Positions 1 through 9,320 of a stretch of 35,908 bases of DNA are shown piece by piece. Positions within the stretch are counted from its first letter, which is position 1, and each line of letters begins with the position of its first letter. A program made the position numbers and the translations under genes. The DNA lies in assembly GCA_001315925.1 (NCBI GenBank), contig BBBF01000013.1, forward strand, positions 1 to 35,908, read 5' to 3'. This DNA comes from Thermocladium modestius JCM 10088 (GTDB taxonomy: Archaea; Thermoproteota; Thermoprotei; Thermoproteales; Thermocladiaceae). Under the pieces are notes generated by a model. That model did no database searches and was not told the origin of the DNA. It saw only the letters and a list, made by a program, of their open reading frames with translations.

Positions 1-1
1 C

Positions 2-689
2 ATAAGGAAAACAATAGCTGAGAAGATGAGTAAGTCGAAGGGATCCATACCTCACGCGTATCACATGGAGGAGATAGATATGACCGAGGTGGCTAGGATA
101 AGGGAGGAATTGAAGAGAAACGTGACCGACGTCAAGATAACGTTCCTGCACTTCGTCATGAAGGCCGTCGCCACGGCGCTGGGCGAGTACCCGCTGCTGA
201 ACGCCTCCTTCGACGAGGAGAGGAACGAGATAGTGGTGAAGCACTACGTGAACCTGGGGGTGGCAGTCGACACCGATCAAGGCCTTGTGGTGGTGGTAGT
301 GAAGAACGCGGATGGGAAGAGCCTGGCCGAGATCGCGGGCGAGACGGCTAGGCTGGCGGAGAAGGCCAGGGCAGGCAAGCTGGAGCTCGGGGGGGACGTC
401 ATGGGGGGGAGCACGTTCACCATCAGCAACATAGGGGGGGCAATAGGCGGCGTGGGTGGCTGTCCATCATAAACGCGCCGGAGGGGGGGCCATAATGGCG
501 ATGGGCAGGATAGTCAAGAGACCAGTGGTTGGGGGGGAGGGGGGGGATGAGATACGGGTTAGGCAGATGATGATGGCGACGCTCAGCTTCGATCACAGGA
601 TAACGGACGGCGCGTACGCTGCCAGATTCATGAATAGGGTGAAGGAGCTCCTGGAGAATCCATACCTATTGCTGGCCAGGTTGAGGTGA
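2..689 (+). CDS. 2-oxoacid dehydrogenase E2 (dihydrolipoyl acyltransferase), C-terminal part, frameshifted
   Basis: Transfers the acyl group from lipoyl-E2 to CoA in a 2-oxoacid dehydrogenase complex. The window starts inside the gene; the first codons read RKTIAEKMSKSK, the usual start of the catalytic domain. The trimer-core motif FTISNIGAIGG is present but carries an extra Gly because a run at 433-439 has seven G where four are expected. The frame breaks near 466-472 (one base missing) and resumes to the catalytic DHRITDG motif, whose His and Asp are intact. The lipoyl and E1/E3-binding domains would lie upstream of the window. The stop overlaps the GTG start of the E3 gene (GTGA), so the two form an operon. 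Substrate (pyruvate or branched-chain) cannot be told from this part. Confidence 0.93.
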
Positions 690-2119
690 GCGGCGTGCAG
701 GGATACGACGCGGTCGTGGTGGGAAGCGGGCCGGGCGGCTACGTGGCGGCCCTGAGGCTGGCCCAGCTGGGGGGGAGGAGAACCGCTCTAGTGGAGCGCG
801 ACAGGCTGGGCGGGGGGGAGTGCACCAACTACGCATGCATTCCATCCAAGGCCCTCCTCCACGTGGCGAAGATAATCGATTACGCAGAGCGCGCCGCTAA
901 GTATGGGCTTCGAATGAGGGTTGAGTCGATAGACGTGGATGCGTTGAGGAAGTGGAGGGACGGCGTCGTCAACTCCCTGAGCGGGGGGGGCATAAAGTAC
1001 CTATGCGATAACTACGGCGTCGAGGTGCTGCAGGGCGAGGCGCGCCTAAGGGGGGGAGGAAGGGAGGTCGAGGTGAGGAGCAGCGGAGGCGATTCCAAGC
1101 AGCTAAGGGCGAGCAGCGTGATACTGGCGACGGGATCCACTCCAATCCAGTTGAGGGGGGGATCGAGCAGGATGGGGGGGAGTTGGTCGTGGGCAGCCGA
1201 GAGGCAATGCAGTTAAGGAGGATACCTGGCCGTTTATTGATAATAGGCGGAGGCGTGGTTGGGCTGGAGGCGGCCACCCTCTACTCGAGGCTGGGGGGGT
1301 CCGAGGTGACTATCGTGGAGATGATGCCTCAACTGCTGCCCGGCGCTGATCAGGAGGTGGCCAGGTACATCGAGAGAACCCTCAAGCAGCGCGGCGTCAA
1401 GATAATGACCAACTCCAAGCTGGATAAGCTAGAGAAGAGGAGCGGCGCTGCCGTGGCGACGGTGGTGACTCAGGGGGGAAGCACTACGGTGGAGGCTGAT
1501 GAGGTGCTGGTCGCGGTTGGCAGGAGGCCCTCCTCGGAGGGCTTGGCCCTTATCGGCCTGGAAATGGATGAGCGGGGGGGCCACGTTAAGGTGGATGCCG
1601 GCATGAGGACTAACGTGCCCGGCGTGTACGCCGTGGGCGATTTGGTGGGTCCCCCCCGTACTTGGCCCACAAGGCCATGAAGCAGGGAAAGGTGGCTGCG
1701 GAGAACGTCGCTGGGTTGAGGAGCGAGTTCGACTCCCTAGTGCCGTCCGTGATATACAGTGACCCAGAGATAGCGTTCGTTGGGTTAACGGAGGAGGAGG
1801 CGAGGGCGAGGGGGGGTCAGGTGGTGGTGGGAGGTTCCCCCCCCTCAGCGCATCGGGCCGCGCTAGGACAATGGATGAAACCGAGGGGGGGTTCGTCAAG
1901 GTAATAGCCGACGCCGCGGACGGCAGGATACTGGGCATACACATGGTTGGGTACGGCGTGTCCGAGCTAGCGGCGGAGGCCGCCATGTCGATGGAGTTCA
2001 TGGCCACTCTGGAGGACGTGGAGGCGGTCATACATCCCCCCCACCCAACCCTGAGCGAGGCATTGATGGAGGCAGTGGAGGCCGCCAGGAAGAGGTCGGT
2101 CCACATATTCCAGAAATGA
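686..2119 (+). CDS. lpdA: Dihydrolipoamide dehydrogenase (E3), frameshifted
   Basis: Flavoprotein that reoxidises dihydrolipoyl-E2 with NAD+. Visible in order: FAD-binding GSGPGGY near residue 13, the redox disulfide in GGECTNYACIPSK, ATGSTPIQL, the NAD-binding IIGGGVVGLEAA, the second FAD motif GVYAVGDLVG, and the C-terminal catalytic His-Glu segment. That last motif should be HPHPTLSE but reads HPPHPTLSE because a C run at 2036-2042 is seven instead of four. Frame breaks lie near 1155-1180 (G runs of 7 and 7 where 5 and 4 fit), 1651-1657 (C7 where C5 gives VGPPYLAHKAM) and 1810-1860. Repaired length is about 460-470 residues, normal for the family. The GTG start overlaps the E2 stop. Confidence 0.95.
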
Positions 2120-2192
2120 CCCCCCCGCCCCCCCAATGAGCTTCAGGCGGTTAGCCCGGCTAGTTTTCTTTAAATTATTAAGGCCTGCCGCG

Positions 2193-2881
2193 TCATACTA
2201 ATCTAACGGGCTCCCCGTACTTGGCCGGGTCTATCAAGCCTCCAAATCCCTTAACCGCACCTCCTTGAACTCAACCCCCCCCAAACGAGCGCGCCACGCC
2301 CTCCGTGACCCTTGCCTTCACCTCATCGATCGGCACATCCACCCCCCCAACACCTCCTTCATGGATGTTATCTTGCTTGAATCCAAGCCGCATGGGTTTA
2401 TGTACGAGAAAAAGGATAGATCGGTGTTCACGTTGAGCGCGAAGCCGTGGTACGTGACCCCCTCGCTCACCGCCACCCCTATGGAGCATATCTTCCTATC
2501 TCCGACCCACACGCCTCTATGGCTTGGATTGTGCCTGGCCTCTATCCCGTACGTCGATAATGCGCTTATCACGGCGTCCTCCATCAACGTGATGAAGTCC
2601 CCCCCTATTGGCGACTTCAGCTTGAATACGAAGTAGTAGACCAACTGCCCCGGCCCGTGGTATGTTATGTCCCCCTCCCCTCTCCACCCAATATAGGGGG
2701 GGAGGACCGGCTTTAACAGGTTGGCGGCGTTTCCCTTCCTCCCAGTGGTATATACGTGATCGTGTATTACTGTTATCAACGTGTCCGGCAATTCATCCTG
2801 GCGCGCGCCTCGTGGACGGCCCTCATCACTGCCCACGCCTCCCCCGTACCTCATGAAGCCAAGGTCCAGCAGGTAAGCCAT
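2193..2881 (-). CDS. lipB: Lipoyl(octanoyl) transferase LipB, frameshifted
   Basis: Transfers octanoyl from its carrier to the lipoyl-domain lysine of E2, the first step of protein lipoylation. The signature GDITYHGPGQLVYY, the catalytic lysine in GDRKICSIGV and the catalytic cysteine in INPCGL are all present. Residues about 13-26 are in the wrong frame: deleting one G at the start and adding one C at the end restores YGEAWAVMRAVHEARA. Near 2347 and 2275 two C runs of seven should be five and four, giving EVLGVDVPIDEVKARV and ARSFGVEFKEV. One more indel leads to an end reading LIDPAKYGEPVRLV, stop at 2193; without it the stop is at 2234. A TATA box lies about 26 nt before the ATG. It sits between the two halves of the dehydrogenase genes, opposite in strand. 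Confidence 0.92.
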
Positions 2882-2902
2882 CGAGCTCGGCGTGGCTCCT
2901 GG

Positions 2903-2911
2903 GTTAAAAAT
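2903..2911 (-). promoter_or_regulatory. TATA box of lipB
   Basis: On the minus strand the sequence reads GATTTTTAACCC, centred about 26 nt upstream of the lipB ATG. This is the spacing of a leaderless archaeal promoter and supports the ATG at 2881. Confidence 0.55.
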
Positions 2912-3020
2912 CGTTTTTCGTTGAATCGCGTGAGTTATTATATATGATTAAAGAAATAATAGTTAGAGTAAATATAAAATCCTTTGCATTATATACAATT
3001 TCCCGTTGACTAACAAATAA

Positions 3021-3030
3021 GGTTTAATAA
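3021..3030 (+). promoter_or_regulatory. TATA box of the E1 operon
   Basis: GGTTTAATAA lies about 27 nt upstream of the E1-alpha ATG at 3054, so E1-alpha and E1-beta can be transcribed independently of the upstream E2-E3 pair. A GGAGG at 3046-3050 sits just before the start and may add ribosome binding. Confidence 0.5.
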
Positions 3031-3053
3031 GGCTACATAATCATGGAGGATCA

Positions 3054-4230
3054 ATGACGGCTAACATGCAAGTGGCGGAGGAGGTTGATATACCGCCCAA
3101 CTTCGTGGCTCAATACAAGGAACCCGATGTAATGCGCGTCCTTAACCCGGACGGCAGCGTAAACGAGGAACTGTACAAGTGGGGGCCAAGCATATCGGAC
3201 AAGGAAGTCATGTCGCTGCTGAACCACATGATACTCGGCAGGGCCGTGGATAAGTGGGCCTGGATGCTTCACCGCCAGGGACGCGTGAAGGGCACTTATG
3301 GCAGCTACGAGGGCCAGGAGGCAGTGGACATAGGATCCATCTACGCGCTCCGCGGGGGGGAGGACTGGATAGCGCCGTCTTATAGGATACTGGGCGGCCT
3401 AATAATGAGGGGGGGAATAACGCTGGAGGAGGTCTTCTCCAAGTTCTTCGCCAACTCCGGCGACCCGGAGAAGGGACGCAATCTCCCGGTGGAGTGGGGG
3501 GGAAGCAAGGCGAGGGGGGGCATATTATCCATTGGGGGGGCCCAATAGGGCCTCACTTGATTTATGCAGTCGGGTTCGCCCACGCGCTCAGGTATAAGAA
3601 AAAGGACGGCGTGGTGATGGCGTTCACGGGGGGGGACGGCGGGACGTCCACCAACGGCTTCCACTCCGCCCTAAACTTCGCCGGCGTCTTCAAGACGCCC
3701 AACGTATTCGTGATCATAAACAATCAATACGCCATATCCGTGCCCGTATCGAGCAGACTGCCGTGGCCAGGCTATCCATCAAGGCGGCGGCGTATGGATT
3801 GATGGGAGTATCGGTGGATGGAAATGACTTGCTCGCCATGTATAAGGTAAGCAAGTACGCCGTGGAGCGCGTGAGGAGCGGGGGGGGCGCCTTTCCTGTT
3901 GGAGGCCGTTACATACAGGATAGGGCCTCACACCACCTCGGATGACCCGCAGACAAAGTATAGGCCCAAGGAGGAGGTGGATAGGTGGAGGCAACTGGAT
4001 CCAATAGCGAGGGTAAAGGCCTACCTATTGAGGAGCGGGGGGGCGGCCAACGAGGGGGGGGATTTCAAGGCGATGGAGACGAGGCCGAGGAGAGGATAAA
4101 GGCTGCAATAAAGGCGGCAGAGGCAAACCCACCGCCGCCGGCGGAAGAGTTAGTGAGGGACGTGTACTCCTTCATTCCATGGAACCTGGAGGAGGAGTTC
4201 GGGGGGGAGATAATGGGGGGGGAGAGGTGA
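3054..4230 (+). CDS. 2-oxoacid dehydrogenase E1 alpha subunit, frameshifted
   Basis: Thiamine-diphosphate-dependent decarboxylase subunit of the complex. Landmarks are [27 protein letters not shown], the ThDP/Mg motif starting at [11 protein letters not shown] and closing at IINNQYAIS, and [15 protein letters not shown]. The [15 protein letters not shown] segment resembles branched-chain/acetoin-type E1 proteins, so the substrate may be branched 2-oxoacids as well as pyruvate (inference). Frames break at the G run 3534-3540 (seven; five gives IGGPIGPHL), near 3755 (one G lost before QTAVARLS), near 3890 and near 4085. Several other runs of seven leave the frame but add a Gly. The stop is 6 nt before the GTG of E1-beta. 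Confidence 0.94.
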
Positions 4231-4236
4231 GGAGGA

Positions 4237-5214
4237 GTGCCGCAGCTACCCATGGCCCGCGCGATTAACCAAGCGTTGAGGGAGGAAATGAGGCGCAGCG
4301 AGGACGTCGTGGTGCTGGGTGAGGACGTCGGGAAGAAGGGGGGGGAGTCTTCCTGGTCACGGAGGGGGGGTTGCTGGACGAGTTCGGCCCCGAGAGGGTT
4401 ATGGATACCCCCCCCTCAGCGAGTCCGGCATAATAGGCTTCGCCATGGGGCTGGCCATGGCTGGATTACGGCCTGTAGCGGAGATTCAATTCGTGGACTT
4501 CATTTATCAAGGATTTGAGGAATTGATAAACCACGTGGCCAAGCTCAGGTATAGGTCTGGAAACGAGTTCGCGTCTCCCCCCCTAGTAGTGAGGGCGCCC
4601 TACGGGCCCGGCGTGAGGGTTGGTCTCTACCACTCGCAATCCCCCCCGGAGACGTACTTCATACACACGCCTGGCCTGATCGTGGTGACGCCCTCCAGCC
4701 CATACAATGCGAAGGGCCTCCTGAAGGCAGCGGTGAGGGGGGGGAGGACCCAGTAGTGTTCCTCGAGCCGAAGCGGATATACTGGTCGCCGAAGGAGGAG
4801 GTGCCGGAGGAGGATTACGTGGTGGAGCTCGGCAGGGGGGGGAGAGTGGCTAGGGAGGGGGGGAGGGACGTCACCGTGATCACGTACGGCGCGTCCGTGT
4901 GGGACGCATTGAAGGCCGCCGATGAGGTGGCGGGTGACATCAGCGTCGAGGTTATAGACTTAATGACTCTATGGCCGCTCGACATCAATCTAGTACTGTC
5001 GTCCGTGAAGAAGACGGGCAGGTTGGTGGTGGTGCATGAAGCCCCGAGAACGCTTGGGCTGGGCGCTGAGATAAGCGCATTGGTGGCGGAGAAGGCGGTG
5101 GAGTACCTGGCGGCCCCCGTGGTGAGGGTCACTGGGCCCGACGTCCCAACGGCCCCCATATCGCTGGAGGACCTCTACATGCCTAATCCGGCCAGGATAA
5201 AGGGGGGGGAATAA
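4237..5214 (+). CDS. 2-oxoacid dehydrogenase E1 beta subunit, frameshifted
   Basis: Partner of E1-alpha in the alpha2beta2 decarboxylase. The start is GTG at 4237 behind a GGTGAGGAGG ribosome site, giving a normal N-terminus ([30 protein letters not shown]). The segment 4340-4420 is out of frame: runs G8 and C8 should be six each, which restores [19 protein letters not shown] and then [19 protein letters not shown]. Further landmarks are [15 protein letters not shown], the [17 protein letters not shown] region and [15 protein letters not shown]. Another break at 4737-4744 (G8, six expected) separates the C-terminal transketolase domain, which ends with [11 protein letters not shown]. Repaired length is about 320 residues, normal. 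Confidence 0.94.
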
Positions 5215-5260
5215 TGAGGGCAATGAAGTATTGAGCGAGCCAAAATAATAATCAGTCTCT

Positions 5261-5630
5261 TTACTCCATCACGACTTGGCTTCCCGGTTCCATTACCACG
5301 GCGGTGCCGTAAGCTATTATCTCATCCATGTACTCCCCAACCTCGTTGCTGTCCAGCCTGAAGCTAACCACGGCGTTGGCCCCCCAACGCCTTCGCGTGC
5401 TGCACCATTCTATCTATTGCCTGCTTCCTGGCCTGCTCAGCCATCTCGGTGAACTCCACTATCTCGCCGCCCGCGAGGGACCGCAGACCGGCCAGGAACC
5501 TCCCGCCTATCCCCCCCCTGGACCTGACCGTTATCCCCCCCAACGCTATCCCCCCCACCACCTTGGTTATTTTGAAGCCCGGGACGTATGGCGCAGTGGC
5601 CACTATTACGTCGCCCTCGTTTATAGCCAT
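5261..5630 (-). CDS. YbjQ/UPF0145 family protein
   Basis: Small cytosolic protein of the YbjQ (DUF74) family; members form ring-like oligomers and their biochemical role is not settled. The N-terminal part (GITVRSRGIGGRF, LAGGEIVEFTEMAEQARKQA) is highly characteristic. A C run of six at 5380-5385 (five expected) breaks the frame; past it the expected ending NAVVSFRLDSNEVGEYMDEI and YGTAVVMEP continues to a stop at 5261. About 120 residues, normal. A TATA box (TTTAAAAG on the minus strand, near 5656) lies 26 nt before the ATG. Confidence 0.88.
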
Positions 5631-5654
5631 GCCGTTATTTCAAGTCATGCTCTT

Positions 5655-5890
5655 TTAAACTTGACGTTTATTCACTTCATCGCCCTCACTTGCTTCCCTG
5701 AAGGGGGGAAAATCAATGGGGGGGACCCCCCCTCCTCAACCAACCCCGCTGAGCTTAAACCCGTTACATGGGATTCCCGCCCAAGCATTATCCAACCGTC
5801 GGTTCCCCTAGTTCCGTGCTTAATGGCTTTAAAGCAATGGTTTGCCCACTCATGAGGGGGGGCCAGGTCCACGATCCGCTGCCCCTGCAT
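5655..5890 (-). CDS. Small hypothetical protein
   Basis: Not recognised. From the ATG at 5890 the minus strand encodes MQGQRIVDLAPHEWANHCF then KAIKHGTRGTDGWIMLGRES, a protein-like composition, once a seven-base run near 5858 is read as four. The uncorrected frame stops at 5672; if the runs near 5701-5735 are shortened it ends EASEGDEVNKRQV with a stop at 5655. About 75 residues. It sits between ybjQ and the divergent PAC2 gene and could share the AT-rich promoter element at 5907-5916. There is no known motif, signal peptide or membrane segment. It may be non-coding. Confidence 0.42.
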
Positions 5891-5906
5891 TATTGATCGG
5901 ATAAAG

Positions 5907-5916
5907 TTTTTAAGGG
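5907..5916. promoter_or_regulatory. Possible two-way TATA element
   Basis: GTTTTTAAGG is centred about 25 nt upstream of the PAC2 ATG at 5936 and about 21 nt upstream, on the other strand, of the ATG at 5890. It reads as a TATA box in both directions (TTTTTAAG / CTTAAAAA). Confidence 0.45.
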
Positions 5917-5935
5917 AATTGACAGAAGATAACCC

Positions 5936-6760
5936 ATGGAGTCCCAAGCATCCCTTCTGGAGGTTAAGTTAAAGTCCATACCCAGGGACCCACGCAATAT
6001 GTTGGTGCTATCGTGCCCCGAGCCCAGCTTGGCGTCCGTGGTGTCCATAGAGTACGTGATAGACGCGTTGAAGATGGAGGAGATAGCGCGATAAAGATAG
6101 GAAGCATATCGCCGGTGATAACGGTAATAGAGGGCGTGGCGAAGCTCCCCCTACAGGCTGTTCTATAAGAGGGACAGCAACTTGGTCACCATTAGGCAGC
6201 ACGTCCCTATACCCCCAAACGCGTATAAGCTCTTCATAGAGAAGATACTTGACTGGGCGGACGAAAACGGCATAACCAAGGTCGTGTGCCTCACCTCAAT
6301 ACCGGCCCTCGGCGACGCTGAGACCGATAACATATACTTCGTAACCGAGGAGAGCCACGTGCAGGAGTTCAAATCGCTTGGATTAGTGCCGCTCAGCGAG
6401 GCCACCCTGACGGGGCTGGAGGCGGAGTTCCTGGACGCCGTGCTCTCCAGGGGAACCCTGACGGGCGCGCTCCTCTTGGCGGAGTCCAAGCTGTTGACAT
6501 CTATAAATAACCTGGTCAAGACCGGGAGAATAGCGTCATCCCAAGACGTGCTGTTCATATTGAACCAGACCGTCGGCAGGTTCGGCCCCGACGTGTCCGC
6601 AGCCATAAAGCTGATAAGAGGCATATCGCTGCTCACCGGCATCAACGTATCAATGGATAACCTGGAGGAGCACGCCAAGAAATACGCCTTTCTAATTGAG
6701 AAGAACTTGGAGGAGTACTTCAAGCAGCCCGAGAAGGAGAGAGTGCCCACCGTCCTCTAA
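5936..6760 (+). CDS. PAC2 family protein (COG1938), frameshifted
   Basis: Member of the PAC2 family, named after the eukaryotic proteasome assembly chaperone; the archaeal function is unproven, though a proteasome-assembly or ATP-grasp-partner role has been suggested. Landmarks are LVLSCPEPSLASVVSIEYVID, ALKMEEIARI, SPVITVIEGVAKLPYRLFY and ITKVVCLTSIPALG. Two opposite indels break and restore the frame: one base is missing near 6093 and one C too many lies at 6149-6153. The second half (6182-6760) is clean. Repaired length is about 274 residues, near the usual 250-280. The start follows a TATA box by 25 nt. It is convergent with the DUF1286 gene, 7 nt away. Confidence 0.85.
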
Positions 6761-6767
6761 GCCTCAA

Positions 6768-7260
6768 TCAATGAACGGAGAACGCGGCGAAAAGCATCAG
6801 CGAGCCCACTATCATGGCGGCGCCGTTCGCCAATGAGTTGCCGTAAGAGATGTGGGCTATCGCGAACCTAACCCACCTGCCCTCCTCTTCACGTATATGC
6901 CCCCCCTCTCCGTGAACGCGTCCAGAAACATGTGGCTCGGCCCCCAGCAGGAGATTGGAGAGCAGAACTATCACCGCCAACGGAGTCACCCTCCACTGAG
7001 ACCCGTAGGCTAGAAGCAGGGATATGATGATGCCGGGAACCGCGCCCCCCCAAGCAATGCTCCTCGGAACGGTGTGAGTTAACGGAGTCCTCCTCACGTA
7101 ACCCCCCCCTCTCCTCGTGGCCCAGCCCATCTATTATGGAGTTGCCCATCACGGACGTGATCAAGGAAATAAACAACGCGCTTGGGAAGGCGGCGCCCAT
7201 GGACGTGGCGGCCAACGCCAATAAGCCCGTCGAGAACACGTAATGCGTGAGCAGCTTCAA
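6768..7260 (-). CDS. DUF1286 family membrane protein, frameshifted
   Basis: Crenarchaeal multi-pass membrane protein of the DUF1286 family, related to YdjM-type putative membrane-bound metal-dependent hydrolases. The conserved His/Asp-rich segments are visible: MKLLTHYVFSTG, SIIDGLGHE and RTPLTHTVPRSIAWG. These His and Asp residues would be the metal ligands. Frames break at the G/C runs near 7103-7109, near 7048 and near 6901-6907. Repaired length is about 160 residues with four or five hydrophobic segments. The start is an unusual TTG at 7260 preceded by GGGTGGTAGA. A 24-nt near-palindrome lies about 105 nt upstream. Physiological role unknown. Confidence 0.78.
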
Positions 7261-7364
7261 TCTACCACCCGGGCAGAATCCTCAGCGAAGAGGCAGTGCA
7301 TCCCACTCATTCCAATTCAGGATTAGCGTGTCGATTTATTCCTTTCGTTTAAGCTCTGTTGAAC

Positions 7365-7388
7365 TGCGTGTCCAATTTTTGGTAACGC
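7365..7388. repeat. 24-nt near-palindromic repeat, copy 1
   Basis: The 24 bases from 7365 are identical to the reverse complement of 9987-10010. The core is an imperfect dyad: GCGT and CCAA on the left, TTGG and ACGC on the right, around a short T-rich centre. It lies 22 nt past the 3' end of the P-loop ATPase gene and 106 nt upstream of the DUF1286 start. A TATA-like ATATATAAATA follows at 7389-7399. Function unknown: an operator, a processing hairpin or a small mobile remnant are possible. Confidence 0.75.
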
Positions 7389-7409
7389 ATATATAAATAT
7401 TGCTAATAA

Positions 7410-8254
7410 TCACTGCTGTTGGACCTCTACCTCTGCCTCCTCCATTGGATTCATCACTATCTCGTCTATGCCGCACTTGGAGACGTCGCTTGGATTTAGG
7501 GCGACGCACATTAATTGCCTCATGGTTAAGGGACCCAGCCTGCTTATCTTCTCGATCATCTCCGGCGTGAGCGATAACGCGCTCGCGACTTCCTGTAGGT
7601 CGTCGGGCCCCCCCACGTAGTCCGGCAACATGACCGTGGCCAGCCTCATCACCTCGAAGAGCGGCATGTCTACCTTAGCTATTAAATCCACCACGTCGGG
7701 CAGCATCGTAACCACTAAGTAAATGGAGTCCAGCAGCCTCATGTTGTTTCTGAAGCCGTGCATGGCCTCTATGAATCTGAAGGCCCGTGGATCGTCTTGG
7801 GACAGCAATCCCTCATCCACCTCCATCACTACTCTCCACCCCCCCTCCTGGAGGCGGCCTCGTTCAGCATCCTCAGGAAAGTCAATGGCTTGGAGCGGGC
7901 CAGTTCCATTAAGTCGTACGCGCCCAGCCTGGAGAACGCCCTTAAGTCCCCCCCCTTCTCCCTCCTGAGCTCTCCCTGGAGCTCCACTATCTTATCCATG
8001 TTATCCATCGCTATTGAGGCGGTCACCGCTGATAGGTCCCTATCGCCGGCCCCGGCCATGTCAGTATAGAGGCACTGCACGTAGTCGCAGAGGCTCAACA
8101 GGAGAGTTGTCTTGCCGGAGCCCGCCCGGCCAATCACTGTTATCAATTGATTCCCATCCCTCACGTGCTGCACAATGGAGTCCCTGGCCTTGATCCATGA
8201 GGAGCCCAGCAGCCTGACCTTATTGTGCCTGCCAGTCACGAGCGATCTTTGCAT
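7410..8254 (-). CDS. P-loop ATPase, AAA/STAND-like, unknown function
   Basis: Walker A is GRAGSGKTT at about residue 45; a Walker B-like stretch WRVVMEVDEGLL follows the frame break. The C-terminal third is helical with a possible helix-turn-helix (LTPEMIEKISRLGPLTMRQL) and ends in an acidic, Gln-rich tail. The frame breaks at the C run at 7838-7844 (seven), joining the two halves. About 280 residues after repair. The ATG at 8254 follows directly on the stop of the upstream membrane-anchored gene (TGA then ATG), so the two are surely co-transcribed and probably act together. I cannot assign a family. Confidence 0.7.
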
Positions 8255-8775
8255 TCAACTCACCTTCTTCACCAAGCCGTAATACGACGAGCCTATCTTT
8301 ATCTTATGGGTCCCCCCCCATAAGCCAGGATATAGGACTTTGAGCCAAGCATGGACTTGACTAGGATTGCCTCGGCGTCCCCCCCCTGGCTTATGCCAAG
8401 CCTCCCCCCCGCCACCAGCTTTATCACCTGCCCTATGTCGGCGTACCCTGTGATGGGGTTCGATGCCTGCCTTATGGCATCGTCGATCGCCTTGACCGCG
8501 TCCTCCCGCTTGGGCGGCGATAGCATGGCCCTCACCCTCCCCCCCACCTCCTCCGCGTCCATCAAGGCCACCCTATAGCCAGCGCCGTGCCTCTGAACGC
8601 CTATCTTGCCCTTAACGCTCAACTCCTTTATCAATTCATCCGGTCTCCCCCCCACCCACTTCCCCCCCAGCACCTCCATGTATTGCTTATACGGGGGCGT
8701 ATACGGCATCCCCCCCATCGGAATCCCCCCCAGCAGTACCCCCCCGACGAGGAACGCCAGGCTCACCTCATCCAT
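8255..8775 (-). CDS. Hypothetical membrane-anchored protein, operon partner of the P-loop ATPase
   Basis: Not recognised. It begins with a hydrophobic segment (VSLAFLVGVLLGIPMGMPY once the extra Gly from seven-base runs are removed), then a soluble domain of about 140 residues with RPDELIKELSVKGKIGVQRHG, EDAVKAIDDAIRQASN and GRLGISQGDAEAILVKSML. The frame break at 8312-8319 (C8) hides the end, which then reads YGTHKIKIGSSYYGLVKKVS with a stop at 8255. A TATA box (GTTTTTATC, minus strand, about 8804) lies 28 nt before the ATG. It may tether the downstream ATPase to the membrane (inference). Confidence 0.65.
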
Positions 8776-8901
8776 CTATTGGCCTAGCGCGCGATGGGAT
8801 AAAAACCAATTGATTAGTTTAGGAGCGACGTGTATTGCCGCCGCCACGTCCCGTTAATTTAATTGATATTTAAAAAAACGCGGCCCGCCTTTAGGGAAAA
8901 C

Positions 8902-9320
8902 GTGCTGTGGAGATACGTGCTGACGATAGGGCATCCATGCATTAACGTGAGGATGGGCAAGGAGATCATCGCCATAGTCATGGATAGCAAGGGCAGGATA
9001 AGCTTCACCCATAGATGCAGGGGGAGGCATTTGAGGATAAAGCCGTTCAAGTCCGTCGAGAGCACCGACGCGTGGAGAGGCCATTAATTGGAAGGGGCGG
9101 CTTCTATATCACCGTGTACACTGTTTACAGGGGGGGAAACGCGTTCGTCAACGACATAACCATAAGCAAGCAGGGCAAGGTGGAGCAATTCAGGGATGAG
9201 GCCAACGAGGAATTGGCTAGGGGGGGATTAGTGATGGGCGGCCCAGCATCGCGATACTTAGAGTACATGCTTGACGCATTAATAGATAGGTACCTGGACA
9301 CGCCGACCCCCCCGTGGTGA
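8902..9320 (+). CDS. Hypothetical protein, frameshifted
   Basis: Not recognised. The GTG at 8902 lies about 30 nt after a TATA-like GATATTTAAAA (8865-8875); a GTG at 8917 is also possible. It reads WRYVLTIGHPCINVRMGKEI and IAIVMDSKGRISFTH; after a frame change between 9010 and 9080 it continues PLIGRGGFYITVYTVYRG, NAFVNDITISKQGKVEQF and ASRYLEYMLDALIDRYLDT. Mixed alpha/beta composition, no obvious catalytic motif. The stop overlaps the possible start of the next reading frame; with one different C count at 9306-9312 both would be one protein of about 250 residues. Confidence 0.55.

Noticed and set aside
456..689. Second, separate small acyltransferase gene
   Set aside because: It is the C-terminal continuation of E2 after an indel; the DHRITDG motif belongs to the same domain.
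1429..2136. Long antisense open frame opposite lpdA
   Set aside because: Proline/serine-rich shadow of the coding strand with no domain; lpdA covers the region.
7365..7388. 24-nt repeat as part of a CRISPR array
   Set aside because: The length fits crenarchaeal repeats, but there are only two copies 2.6 kb apart in opposite orientation, with genes rather than spacers between.
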